A stretch of DNA of 24,821 nt, from assembly GCA_048498155.1 (NCBI GenBank), contig JBEHYN010000043.1:1-24821 (forward strand), given 5' to 3'. The first letter of the stretch is position 1. Each line of letters opens with the position of its first letter. The notes beneath the pieces were generated by a model. The model made no database searches. It saw only the letters and a program-made list of their open reading frames with translations, and was not told where the DNA came from. This document shows, piece by piece, positions 14,917 through 22,513 of the stretch. Source of the stretch: BOG-938 sp048498155. GTDB lineage: Bacteria; Pseudomonadota; Alphaproteobacteria; Caulobacterales; Caulobacteraceae. The position numbers and the translations under genes are program-made.

Positions 14917-17385
14917 TTAGTAGGTGTAGTTCAGCTGAACACCAAAGGTGCGCGGAGAGCCGGCGAGAACCTGCGGCACTTTAGAGCCCGGCAGAAGGGT
15001 GTTGGCGTACTGCTTGTCCTGAAGATTCCGGATCCACAGCTCGACCTGATAGTGACCACCCGGGGATGCCCAACCGGCCGCCGCGTCAAACACGGCGAAG
15101 GGATTACGCTTGGAGATCGGGTCGTTGGAGATATCGAACATGGTGTCGCCGGTATATTCGCCCGCGACGCGAATAAAGGCGCTGTTGCCGTTGCCCAGGT
15201 CGAAGTCCTTTTGGCCGGACAAGGTCGCCACCAAGTCCGGATTGTTCATCAGGCGGTTGCCCGAAGCGTCATAGCTCGAAAGGGCGAGGTTAAACCGAGG
15301 ATCCTGACGCTGGATGAACAGGCCTTTAAAGAATCCGTTGGACTGGCCGTTCGTGTACTTCACATAGACCGCGTCCGGGATCCAAGTGACAGCGGAGGTG
15401 AATGTCCATCCGTCCCACGGCTTGAACGTGATGTCCGCGTCCAGCCCGGTATTTCTGGCGGTGGCCGCGTTGCTGGCTTGCGTCAAGGGCGTGGTGGAGT
15501 TGGGGATGAGGATCGTCGAGTTGACCTGCAGGTTGGTCCAATCGTTGCGGAACACCGCCACGTTCACACGCAGCTTCCTGTCCAGCCAATCGGTCTTGGC
15601 GCCGAATTCATAGGTCGAGATCCATTCCGGCAGGAAGGTCGCGCCGTAGTTGTTACGCGCCGTGAAGCTGAAGCCGCCGCTCTTGAAGCCCCGGGTGTAG
15701 GAAGCATAGAGGAAGGCGTTATCAGTCGCCTGCCATTGCAAACCGACCTTGGGCGTGAACGCGGTGGCGTTCTGCGACAGTTGCGGGCCGATATTCAAAC
15801 CGTTGGGCGTGAAGGTGTTTCCGTAGCCCGCGACGTAGGGGTAGGTGATGTTCGCCAACGGGTTGGTTCCAGGGGGGGAGTCGGCGGATTGTGCGCCGCG
15901 CCTACCTTGGGGGAGCGCCGGATTGTAGCCGGGCAAGCCGGCAGGCACCTGACCCAACCAAACATAGGAGGTGTTGTAGGTGTCGAGCACCTTACGTTCG
16001 GAGGTGTAGCGCGCGCCCAAGATCAGCCCGATATCCTTGGTCAACTGATAGGTTTCGTTCGCGTAGATGGCGTAGGACACGGTCGGAAAGCGTGTGTCCT
16101 GATAGGAATCAGAAGCGCTTGTGCCGCTGGAACCGTTGAAAAGGTAGGGGTTGTAGTTCGTCGCGGAAGGGTTGGCGCCGTTGATCGAGTCGGCCACAAA
16201 GTTCTGCTGCGAGGTCCAGCCATACAGACCCACGACCCCCTTCAGATTGCCGAAGGTGTGCGAGACGGACAGTTCATCGCTGAACTGCTTTTGGAAGTAT
16301 AGGGTCGTGTTTATGCTGGTCTCATATTCCGTGCCGTTACCGCCGAACACGGTGCGGTTTTCCGCGGTTTTATAAGCCATCAGGTTCTTGACGCTGATGT
16401 GATCGTTAACCTTCCAGTTCAACTCGTCATTGATGCCGTAATCCAGCTCAACCGAAAGAGGCTGCGTGGCGCCGCCATAATAATGGAGGTCTCCGACGTG
16501 GGCGTTCGTCAGCGGCGCGGGGAATTGCGGGGATCCGATGCCGGTGATGTTGGAGCAAGTCGCAGCCGTGGTGCCGGAGCATGAGATGTACCGGGGATCG
16601 TCCGAGCGAAGATAGTTGGCCGAATTCACCCCGTAGCTTTCGTGCGTATAGAGGTAATCGACGCGCACCAGATTGGTGATGTTGCTGTTGACTTCGTACT
16701 TCAGCGCGCCATGGAAACTGAAGCGGTTGGCGCTGGCGGCGTTCCCCACGCCGGGCACGACGTCTTTCAGATAGCCGTCGTGCTTCACATAGGAGACTGC
16801 GGCCGAAGCCTGCAGCTTGTCGGTGATCGGGCCGGACATGCGGGCCGCTTCGTCGATCAGGTTGTAGTTGCCCAGGTTCAGGGTGTTCTGGAACTCGAAG
16901 GTGGTCGAAGGCTGCCGGGTGATGAAGTTGACGGCGCCGCCGACCGAGTCACGGCCGAAGGTCGTTCCCTGCGGGCCCTTGGCCACTTCCACGCGCTCAA
17001 TGTCGTTGAAATTGGCGTTCAGGATGCTGGACGATTTTTCGATATAGACGCCGTCTTGGTAGATACCGACATCTTGTTCGTTGTTCGAGGCGAAACCGCC
17101 GATGCCGCGAATATAGAAGACGACGTTGGAGTTGGCGTTGACGATCTTCAGGGCGGGCACTTCCGAGGCCAGATCCCTGATGGCAACCACCCGGTTGTTC
17201 TGCAAGGAGTTGCCGCCGATCACCGACACCGAGAGAGGCGTTTTCTGCAGATTGGTCGCGCCGGTCTTGGTGGCCGTGACGACCACATCGCCGATAGAGT
17301 TGTTGTCGGCCGCGCGGGCGGCCAGAGGCGGCGCGAAGGCTAAAACGGCCAGTCCAACGCTCGCTAACATGCTAAATTTATTCAT
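14917..17385 (-). CDS. TonB-dependent outer-membrane receptor, subfamily B (copy 3)
   Basis: This 822-residue receptor is the closest relative of copy 2. It has a signal peptide (1-25), TonB box GDVVVTATK (32-40), a plug with RVEVAKGPQGTTFGRDSVGG (131-150) and a barrel ending GVQLNYTY. In the plug motif the usual FGRN is FGRD (Asp146), unlike the other three copies. Cys269 and Cys277 lie in the same loop as the Cys pair of copy 2. The main divergence from copy 2 is in predicted extracellular loops, while barrel strands are nearly identical, which points to different ligands or immune or phage pressure. The ribosome-binding site AAGGGGAG precedes ATG 17385. It has its own leader hairpin and terminator. 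Confidence 0.95.
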   Translation of the reverse strand: MNKFSMLASVGLAVLAFAPPLAARAADNNSIGDVVVTATKTGATNLQKTPLSVSVIGGNSLQNNRVVAIRDLASEVPALKIVNANSNVVFYIRGIGGFASNNEQDVGIYQDGVYIEKSSSILNANFNDIERVEVAKGPQGTTFGRDSVGGAVNFITRQPSTTFEFQNTLNLGNYNLIDEAARMSGPITDKLQASAAVSYVKHDGYLKDVVPGVGNAASANRFSFHGALKYEVNSNITNLVRVDYLYTHESYGVNSANYLRSDDPRYISCSGTTAATCSNITGIGSPQFPAPLTNAHVGDLHYYGGATQPLSVELDYGINDELNWKVNDHISVKNLMAYKTAENRTVFGGNGTEYETSINTTLYFQKQFSDELSVSHTFGNLKGVVGLYGWTSQQNFVADSINGANPSATNYNPYLFNGSSGTSASDSYQDTRFPTVSYAIYANETYQLTKDIGLILGARYTSERKVLDTYNTSYVWLGQVPAGLPGYNPALPQGRRGAQSADSPPGTNPLANITYPYVAGYGNTFTPNGLNIGPQLSQNATAFTPKVGLQWQATDNAFLYASYTRGFKSGGFSFTARNNYGATFLPEWISTYEFGAKTDWLDRKLRVNVAVFRNDWTNLQVNSTILIPNSTTPLTQASNAATARNTGLDADITFKPWDGWTFTSAVTWIPDAVYVKYTNGQSNGFFKGLFIQRQDPRFNLALSSYDASGNRLMNNPDLVATLSGQKDFDLGNGNSAFIRVAGEYTGDTMFDISNDPISKRNPFAVFDAAAGWASPGGHYQVELWIRNLQDKQYANTLLPGSKVPQVLAGSPRTFGVQLNYTY
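15410..15498. repeat. 89-base segment identical to 12668-12756
   Basis: This is the partner of the identical run in receptor copy 2. Identity stays high for another 150 bases on the increasing-coordinate side, with a few substitutions. Confidence 0.7.
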
Positions 17386-17402
17386 ATGTCTCCCCTTGCA
17401 TC

Positions 17403-17463
17403 AGGCTCGGCTTCACATGCCGAAGAAGTTCTATTGCTCCAACAACTCGACACGAGTCGTTGG
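17403..17463 (-). promoter_or_regulatory. structured 5' leader of receptor copy 3
   Basis: In the minus-strand RNA, CCAACGACUCG pairs with CGAGUUGUUGG (plus-strand 17439-17463): 11 base pairs with one G-U and a 3-base loop, 54-78 bases before the start codon. The near-start element AGGCTCGGCTTCACATGCCG (17403-17422) is shared with copy 2. The block TGCCGCAGTCC at 17520-17530 is also shared. Nothing else stands out in 17386-17620. Confidence 0.5.
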
Positions 17464-17620
17464 CATATCGTCGTTTTGCTAATTTATTCAAATGCTCTTG
17501 GCAAGGGCGGTAGTTAAACTGCCGCAGTCCTGTCTCCTCGGCGCCACGGTCCGATGGGTGTCCCCAGCCTGGCTCGGACATGGCCGACCTCCGTACCGAA
17601 ACCCACCGCCAACAAGAAAA

Positions 17621-17646
17621 CGGCCCCTCCTGGATGGGAGGGGCCG
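17621..17646 (-). terminator. terminator of receptor copy 4
   Basis: A 10-bp stem (CGGCCCCTCC at 17621-17630 with 17637-17646) has loop TGGATG. The T run on the minus strand is short (TTTTC). It is otherwise the same as the terminators of copies 2 and 3. Confidence 0.85.
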
Positions 17647-17667
17647 CTTCAATCTCTGGGACCCTGA

Positions 17668-17693
17668 CCCCATCGACCCGAAGGCCGATGGGG
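17668..17693 (-). promoter_or_regulatory. conserved 3'UTR hairpin of receptor copy 4
   Basis: CCCCATCG (17668-17675) pairs with CGATGGGG (17686-17693). It is the longest of the three copies of this element. Confidence 0.45.
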
Positions 17694-17707
17694 CCGCCGG
17701 GTCGGGC

Positions 17708-20326
17708 TTAGTAGGTGTAGTTCAGCTGAACGCCGAAGGTGCGGGGCGCGCCCGGAACCCCCTGGACGGTGCCACCCATCACACGGTTGTGGGTGTACTG
17801 GGTGTCGGTGAAGTTCCGCGCCCACAGCTGGATCTGATAGTGACCGCCGGCGGTCGAATAACCCATCGAGGCGTTATAGACGCCGAACGGGTTGCGGCGG
17901 GAGATCGGGTCGTTGGAAATATCGAAGTAGGTATCTCCCGTATAGGCCCCCTCGGCGCGGACAAACAGGCTCTGACCGTTGCCCAGATCGAAGTCCTTCT
18001 GGCCGGTGATGATCGCCGAGATATCGGGGGCGTTCTGCAGTCGCTTGCCCGAGGCATTATAGACTGACTTGGCGTAATTATACCTCGGATCGCCGCGCGC
18101 ATACAGCAGGGGCTGCAGATAGGTGCCCACATTGGCGGAATTGAAATCGGTATAGGTCGCGTCGGGCAGCCAAGTGACGGACGAGGTAAAGGTCCATCCA
18201 TCCCAAGGCTTGGCGGTGATATCGGCGTCCAGACCCGTAAGCCTAGCGGCGGCGGCGTTGGACGACTGGGTAAAGGGCACGGTCAGATTCGGAAGGACAA
18301 TGGCCTGGCTGATCTGCAGGTTGCTCCAGTCGTTGCGGAACACCGAGACGTTCACCCGCAGACGCTTGTCGAACCAATCCGTCTTGGCGCCGATTTCGTA
18401 GCTGGTGATCCATTCCGGCTGGTAGGTCAGCCCGACCGGCGAACGGGCGGTAAAATTGAAGCCGCCGCTCTTAAAGCCCTTGGACCAGGTCGCGTAGAGG
18501 AAGGCGTCCGGGGTAGCCTGCCACTCCAGCCCAACCTTAGGCGTGAAGGCATGACTGTCCTGGCTCAGCTGCGGGCCAATACCTTGATAAGCCCCTGCCG
18601 GTATCGGGAATACGGTTCCAAATCCCGCCACGAAGGGACTGTAGGAGGTGTGATAGTAATCGATCTCGCTGGTGCTGCCGGAGACGGGGGTGCAGGTCTT
18701 GGTGCCCGCGCTATAGGTGCCGCCGTTGGTGCAAACATAATTGGTCGCCGTCTGGTTTGCCGGGGTATTGAGAATGCCCTGTTGGGCGGGGTTGTTCGGG
18801 TCCGCCCCGTTCCATCCGGCGGGCAGCCCGCCTTTCCAGGCGAAGGCGTTGTTGTAGGTATCGAAAACCTTGTGTTCCTGAGTATAGCGGCCGCCCAGGG
18901 TCAGCGCCAATTCCGGCGTGAAGTGATAGGATTCACTGGCGAAGATAGCATAGGACTGCGTCGGGAAGCGGGTGTCCTGGTAGGACTCAGACCCTGAGGA
19001 CTTGGTTGGATTTACAATCGTGATCGAGGGCGCGAACTGATGTTCGTACTCGGTCCAACCAAACAGACCAATCACGCCCTTCAGATTTCCAAAGGTGTGG
19101 TTGATGTTGATTTCGTCGCTGAACGCGTGCTCTTCATAGACCGAATGGGTCGAGCCGGTGAGATACTCCGTGCCGTTGCCCGTAGGCGTAATATAGCTGG
19201 AGGTTGCGGTCCGGTAACCCAGCAGATTCTTGATGCTGATGTTGTCGTTGATCTTCCAGGTCAGCTCGTCGCTGATGCCGTAGTTGATTTCCGAATCGAT
19301 CCCCGTGTTGCCGGCGCCGAAATAGTGGAGATTTCCGACCTTGGCGTTGGCCAGGGGCGCCGCATAGGCGGCGGAGCCCGAGATTTGGAATTGGGCGCCC
19401 GGGTCGGAAGCTGAGTAGGCGGCGCCATTCGTGCCGGGTTTAATCGCCAGGCCGTTGAACACATAAGCGCCGCAGGCGCTGTTGGGCGTGGCGCCCGGGA
19501 GGCCGGCCTTGGAGCTGCTGCAGGTAATTTGCCGAGGATCGTCCGTCCGCAGAAGCAGCGTGGTCAGCGGGGCCCAGGCCTCATGGGTGTACATGGTGTC
19601 CGCACGCACCAGATTGGTCAGGTTCTCAGTGATCTCATATTTCAGGCTGACGCGGACATTGGTGCGGTTCACGGCGCCAATCGGGGATTGCCCCGGAGCG
19701 ACGTTGATCAGATAGCCGTCGTGCTTCTGATATCCGACCGCGATCCCGGCTTGCATCTTGTCGGTGACCGAGCCGCTCATGCGGACCGCTTCGTCGATCA
19801 GGTTGTAGTTGCCGACGTTGATGGTGTTCTGGAACTGGAATTCCTTGGACGGTTCACGCGAGATGAAGTTGATCGCGCCGCCCACGGCGTTCCGGCCGAA
19901 GGTCGAGCCCTGGGGGCCTTTGACCACTTCCACGCGGGCAAGGTCATTGAAGTTGCTGGTCAGCGCCACGGTGGAGCGGCCCAGATAGATGCCGTCCATA
20001 TAGAGGCCGACGTCTTGTTCGTTGTTGGAGGCGTAGCCGCCGATGCCGCGGATGTAGGGCACCACGTTGGAGCCGTTGTTGGAAATCTTCAAGCTGGCCA
20101 CGGCCGAGGGCAGATCGCGCAGGGTCACGACCTTCGACTTATCCAGCACATCGCCGCCGATCACCGACACCGAGATGGCGGTCTTCTGCAGATTGGTCGC
20201 GCCGGTCTTGGTCGCGGTGACGACAACATCGCCGATCGTGTTGTTGTTCTGGGCCTGAGCCGCCATCGGCGGCGCGAAGGCCAGAACGGCCAGTCCAACA
20301 CTCGCCAACATATGGAATTTATTCAC
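17708..20326 (-). CDS. TonB-dependent outer-membrane receptor, subfamily A (copy 4)
   Basis: At 872 residues this is the largest of the four. It has a signal peptide (1-25, MAAQA/QN), TonB box GDVVVTATK (32-40), a plug with RVEVVKGPQGSTFGRNAVGG (131-150) and a barrel ending GVQLNYTY. It groups with copy 1. The extra length comes from two loop insertions, each with a Cys pair: Cys269/Cys285 and Cys532/Cys545. The first corresponds in place to the Cys pairs of copies 2 and 3, the second to that of copy 1. The start is GTG 20326 (the other three use ATG), preceded by AGGGG. It is first in the direction of transcription, with its own leader and terminator. The ligand is unknown. Confidence 0.95.
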   Translation of the reverse strand: MNKFHMLASVGLAVLAFAPPMAAQAQNNNTIGDVVVTATKTGATNLQKTAISVSVIGGDVLDKSKVVTLRDLPSAVASLKISNNGSNVVPYIRGIGGYASNNEQDVGLYMDGIYLGRSTVALTSNFNDLARVEVVKGPQGSTFGRNAVGGAINFISREPSKEFQFQNTINVGNYNLIDEAVRMSGSVTDKMQAGIAVGYQKHDGYLINVAPGQSPIGAVNRTNVRVSLKYEITENLTNLVRADTMYTHEAWAPLTTLLLRTDDPRQITCSSSKAGLPGATPNSACGAYVFNGLAIKPGTNGAAYSASDPGAQFQISGSAAYAAPLANAKVGNLHYFGAGNTGIDSEINYGISDELTWKINDNISIKNLLGYRTATSSYITPTGNGTEYLTGSTHSVYEEHAFSDEININHTFGNLKGVIGLFGWTEYEHQFAPSITIVNPTKSSGSESYQDTRFPTQSYAIFASESYHFTPELALTLGGRYTQEHKVFDTYNNAFAWKGGLPAGWNGADPNNPAQQGILNTPANQTATNYVCTNGGTYSAGTKTCTPVSGSTSEIDYYHTSYSPFVAGFGTVFPIPAGAYQGIGPQLSQDSHAFTPKVGLEWQATPDAFLYATWSKGFKSGGFNFTARSPVGLTYQPEWITSYEIGAKTDWFDKRLRVNVSVFRNDWSNLQISQAIVLPNLTVPFTQSSNAAAARLTGLDADITAKPWDGWTFTSSVTWLPDATYTDFNSANVGTYLQPLLYARGDPRYNYAKSVYNASGKRLQNAPDISAIITGQKDFDLGNGQSLFVRAEGAYTGDTYFDISNDPISRRNPFGVYNASMGYSTAGGHYQIQLWARNFTDTQYTHNRVMGGTVQGVPGAPRTFGVQLNYTY

Positions 20327-20364
20327 GTTTCACCCCTGCTTGAGTTTGCCAATTTAGGCCCGGT

Positions 20365-20394
20365 AAACCGCTGTTCGATAGAGAACATCGGTTT
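20365..20394 (-). promoter_or_regulatory. hairpin in the leader of receptor copy 4
   Basis: AAACCGCTGTTC (20365-20376) and GAACATCGGTTT (20383-20394) form a 12-position stem with one mismatch and a 6-base loop, 39-68 bases before the GTG start. CTGACAAG, shared with the copy 1 leader, lies at 20427-20434. Confidence 0.5.
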
Positions 20395-20572
20395 CCTAGC
20401 AACACGCGTATCCGATCAAGGCGAAGCTGACAAGTTACGTTGCAGGTTTATTTCATTTACTTCCAAACCGAGATAAACGTTGGTTATCCCACAGTTCGGT
20501 GAGCACCGATATTTGGCAAGTGGCGATTTCTTGCTGTTCCAGCCAGCAAAACCCGTCCGAACAGCCGCCCGC

Positions 20573-21733
20573 CTAGGATAGGCCGGCTTGGCTCTTGCGA
20601 GGCTCATCGCTTTCATCCTCGCAGCCTGGGTCGAAGGCTTTCAGCCCCTGCAGGAAGTCCTCGAGGATCTCGCTGAACTCCGTGACGTCGACGCCGGCGT
20701 GCGATGCGGGCGCGAAGCGATAGCGCCAGTAGCTGACCACGTGCTGGATCGCCCCCAATCCCTCGCCCAGTTCGGCGAACAGGGCCGGGGCGTTGAGCAG
20801 GAATTGACGAAACGGCGCGGGATCTCGGCTTTCCACCAGTTGACCATAGGCAGTGTCGTACACGCCGATGGTCCGTCGCACGCCCTCACACGCCGCGGCC
20901 AACCGCTGGCGAAACCTAGCGCGATCCGTTTCGATTTTAGCCCGAGAGTCCGCGCCGAAAGCCCCGTGCAGCTTGATGCGGCTGATCTCCGTGGCCACCT
21001 GGGCGATTTGCCCGGTCAGTTCCTCCAGGGACCATTTGTAATAGAGAAACCCCTTCCAGCAGAACACGCCCTCTCGGTAGTCATCGATGCCCAGTTTGAG
21101 CGTGTTGCGCAGAGGCTCGGTCTCGACATCAGCGCGGCTGGACAGCAGCTTACCGGCCAATTTGCCCGCGCCCTGCGTCCCGCCCCTGCCCTGCTCCCCC
21201 TCCGTCAATCCGGCCAGGGGCTGCACCTGTCGCAGGACAAAGCTGTGCATCCGGTTGAGATCGGCAGAACCGATTTCGAAATAATGGGGCGAGGGTTCAA
21301 GCCCGTTTCGTCTCAACTGTTCGCGCAGTACGAACGGATCAAGGGTCGGCGACTGATCCAGAATTTTCAGCACCATTCGGTCATGAGAGCCGAACCTGGC
21401 CTGCGGCCCCAGGATGTTATTGATCAACTCGGCATGGCCGCGTTGGCCCATGAAGAAAAAATGGGCGCCCGCGGTCAGGTCTTTGGAATCGATAGGCACG
21501 ACCAACTTAGTGGCCAACAGGCGGTGGTCAGGGAACAGATCCTGCTCATCGCGTCGCAGCCTATGTTTGATGATGATGCTGCGGTTGAGCATGGCGTTGT
21601 GAAACAGCGGAGCGGCTTGGCCGCCTGCGGCCGATGGCTCGAGCTTGGCGATCGCGTTCAGGTTCAGCACCCGCGCGGTGGACCCGGACCGTTCCAACTG
21701 AGCAAGGCTGCGCACAATTCGGTGAGGCGTCAT
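20573..21733 (-). CDS. protein of unknown function, 386 residues
   Basis: I do not recognise this family. The protein is soluble, with no signal peptide or membrane helix. The N-terminal half contains NAMLNRSIIIKHRLRRDEQD and a hydrophobic-aromatic stretch GAHFFFMGQRGHAEL. The middle is HYFEIGSADLNRMHSFVLRQ, then GIDDYREGVFCWKGFLYYKW. The C-terminal third is rich in helix-forming residues (AKIETDRARFRQRLAAACEG) and ends in an acidic, polar tail. Codon use resembles its neighbours and the frame is the better of the two long opposing frames. ATG 21733 is chosen over a GTG at 21751; neither has a strong ribosome-binding site. It lies 246 bases upstream of receptor copy 4 on the same strand; a shared role is possible but not shown. 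Confidence 0.75.
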   Translation of the reverse strand: MTPHRIVRSLAQLERSGSTARVLNLNAIAKLEPSAAGGQAAPLFHNAMLNRSIIIKHRLRRDEQDLFPDHRLLATKLVVPIDSKDLTAGAHFFFMGQRGHAELINNILGPQARFGSHDRMVLKILDQSPTLDPFVLREQLRRNGLEPSPHYFEIGSADLNRMHSFVLRQVQPLAGLTEGEQGRGGTQGAGKLAGKLLSSRADVETEPLRNTLKLGIDDYREGVFCWKGFLYYKWSLEELTGQIAQVATEISRIKLHGAFGADSRAKIETDRARFRQRLAAACEGVRRTIGVYDTAYGQLVESRDPAPFRQFLLNAPALFAELGEGLGAIQHVVSYWRYRFAPASHAGVDVTEFSEILEDFLQGLKAFDPGCEDESDEPRKSQAGLS

Positions 21734-21835
21734 AAAAAAGCTCGGACCCACGGGTTGGCGGGCAAGCTACAATATCAACGTAAACAAATGGCTTGGACGG
21801 TTCGCGCGGGCCATCGCGGCCCCACAGTCCCGAAG

Positions 21836-22513
21836 TCAGAGCTCCAGCAACCCGTCGGCCAGATGATGTGGCGCGCCCACTGATGGAAAATGCTCAGCCA
21901 GGAGCCCGCCGCAAAGATTGACCGCCTCCACGAAGCCCTCCGCCGCGGCGCCCTGCCGAATCCCTTCCAGCACCGCCGCCACCGCCTTGTCCCACGCCGG
22001 ATCGCCCACTTTTTCATGGATCGCCTCATCGGCCACCACCGCCACCATGCGATCTTCCAGCGACGCGAAGATCACCACGGTCGCGCCGATTTGCGATCCC
22101 AGCAGCCGGGCAGCCATGAGCTGGGCCATGGCCGCCTGCCGCACCCGTCGGTGCTTGAGCAAGCCAGGGGTCAGGGCCAGTTTAACCGGGCGAACGGCGG
22201 CGATCAGGAGCGCCACCAGGGCGAATACCAGGATCTGGACCGAGGCATAGCCGGTCAGCGCCGCGCCAACCATGGCGTTGCCTTCCCAAGCGCCCGTGTC
22301 CCAGCCCTGCGCCACAGCCGGCGGCGAATGGATACCGACCATCACCGCGATTGGAGGAAGCAGCAGGGCTGCCCCCGTACCCCACGCCAAAGGCGTTTCA
22401 CGATAGTTGGACACCTTGCGCGCCAGAACGCAGAGAATTTCTCCCGATGTGGCGGCTTCCGCTTTGCGCACTGCGGCGGCTATTTTGTCGTGATCAGGCT
22501 TGGTCAGCATCAC
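21836..22513 (-). CDS. TPM-domain membrane protein (COG3762-like)
   Basis: This 225-residue inner-membrane protein starts with a TPM-type segment (DKIAAAVRKAEAATSGEILCVL). Two membrane helices follow (about 43-62 and 88-106). The C-terminal TPM region has KHRRVRQAAMAQLMAARLLG, then VVIFASLEDRMVAVVADEAI. The family commonly accompanies LemA and the secreted TPM protein in one operon, and its role is thought to lie in envelope maintenance. It begins at GTG 22513 (or ATG 22510), overlapping the previous gene by four bases, and is the last gene of the operon. Confidence 0.88.
   Translation of the reverse strand: MMLTKPDHDKIAAAVRKAEAATSGEILCVLARKVSNYRETPLAWGTGAALLLPPIAVMVGIHSPPAVAQGWDTGAWEGNAMVGAALTGYASVQILVFALVALLIAAVRPVKLALTPGLLKHRRVRQAAMAQLMAARLLGSQIGATVVIFASLEDRMVAVVADEAIHEKVGDPAWDKAVAAVLEGIRQGAAAEGFVEAVNLCGGLLAEHFPSVGAPHHLADGLLEL

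Noticed and set aside
14716..16302. 528-codon plus-strand open frame opposite receptor copy 3
   Set aside because: It is antisense to a clearly conserved TonB-dependent receptor; its composition (rich in V, G, R, H, Q without motifs) is typical of a GC-rich shadow frame.
9379..20326. regularly spaced repeats suggesting a CRISPR-like or tandem repeat array
   Set aside because: The regularity comes from four paralogous genes of about 2.5 kb each with similar ends, not from short direct repeats.
9379..20326. FecA-type transmembrane signalling from receptor to the ECF sigma factor
   Set aside because: None of the four receptors has an N-terminal STN domain; the TonB box follows the signal peptide within about ten residues.
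20588..21883. 431-codon plus-strand open frame opposite the unknown gene at 20573
   Set aside because: The minus-strand frame has a more natural amino-acid composition with aromatic and amphipathic segments; the plus frame is Q/H/G-rich and low in structure, so it is taken as a shadow.
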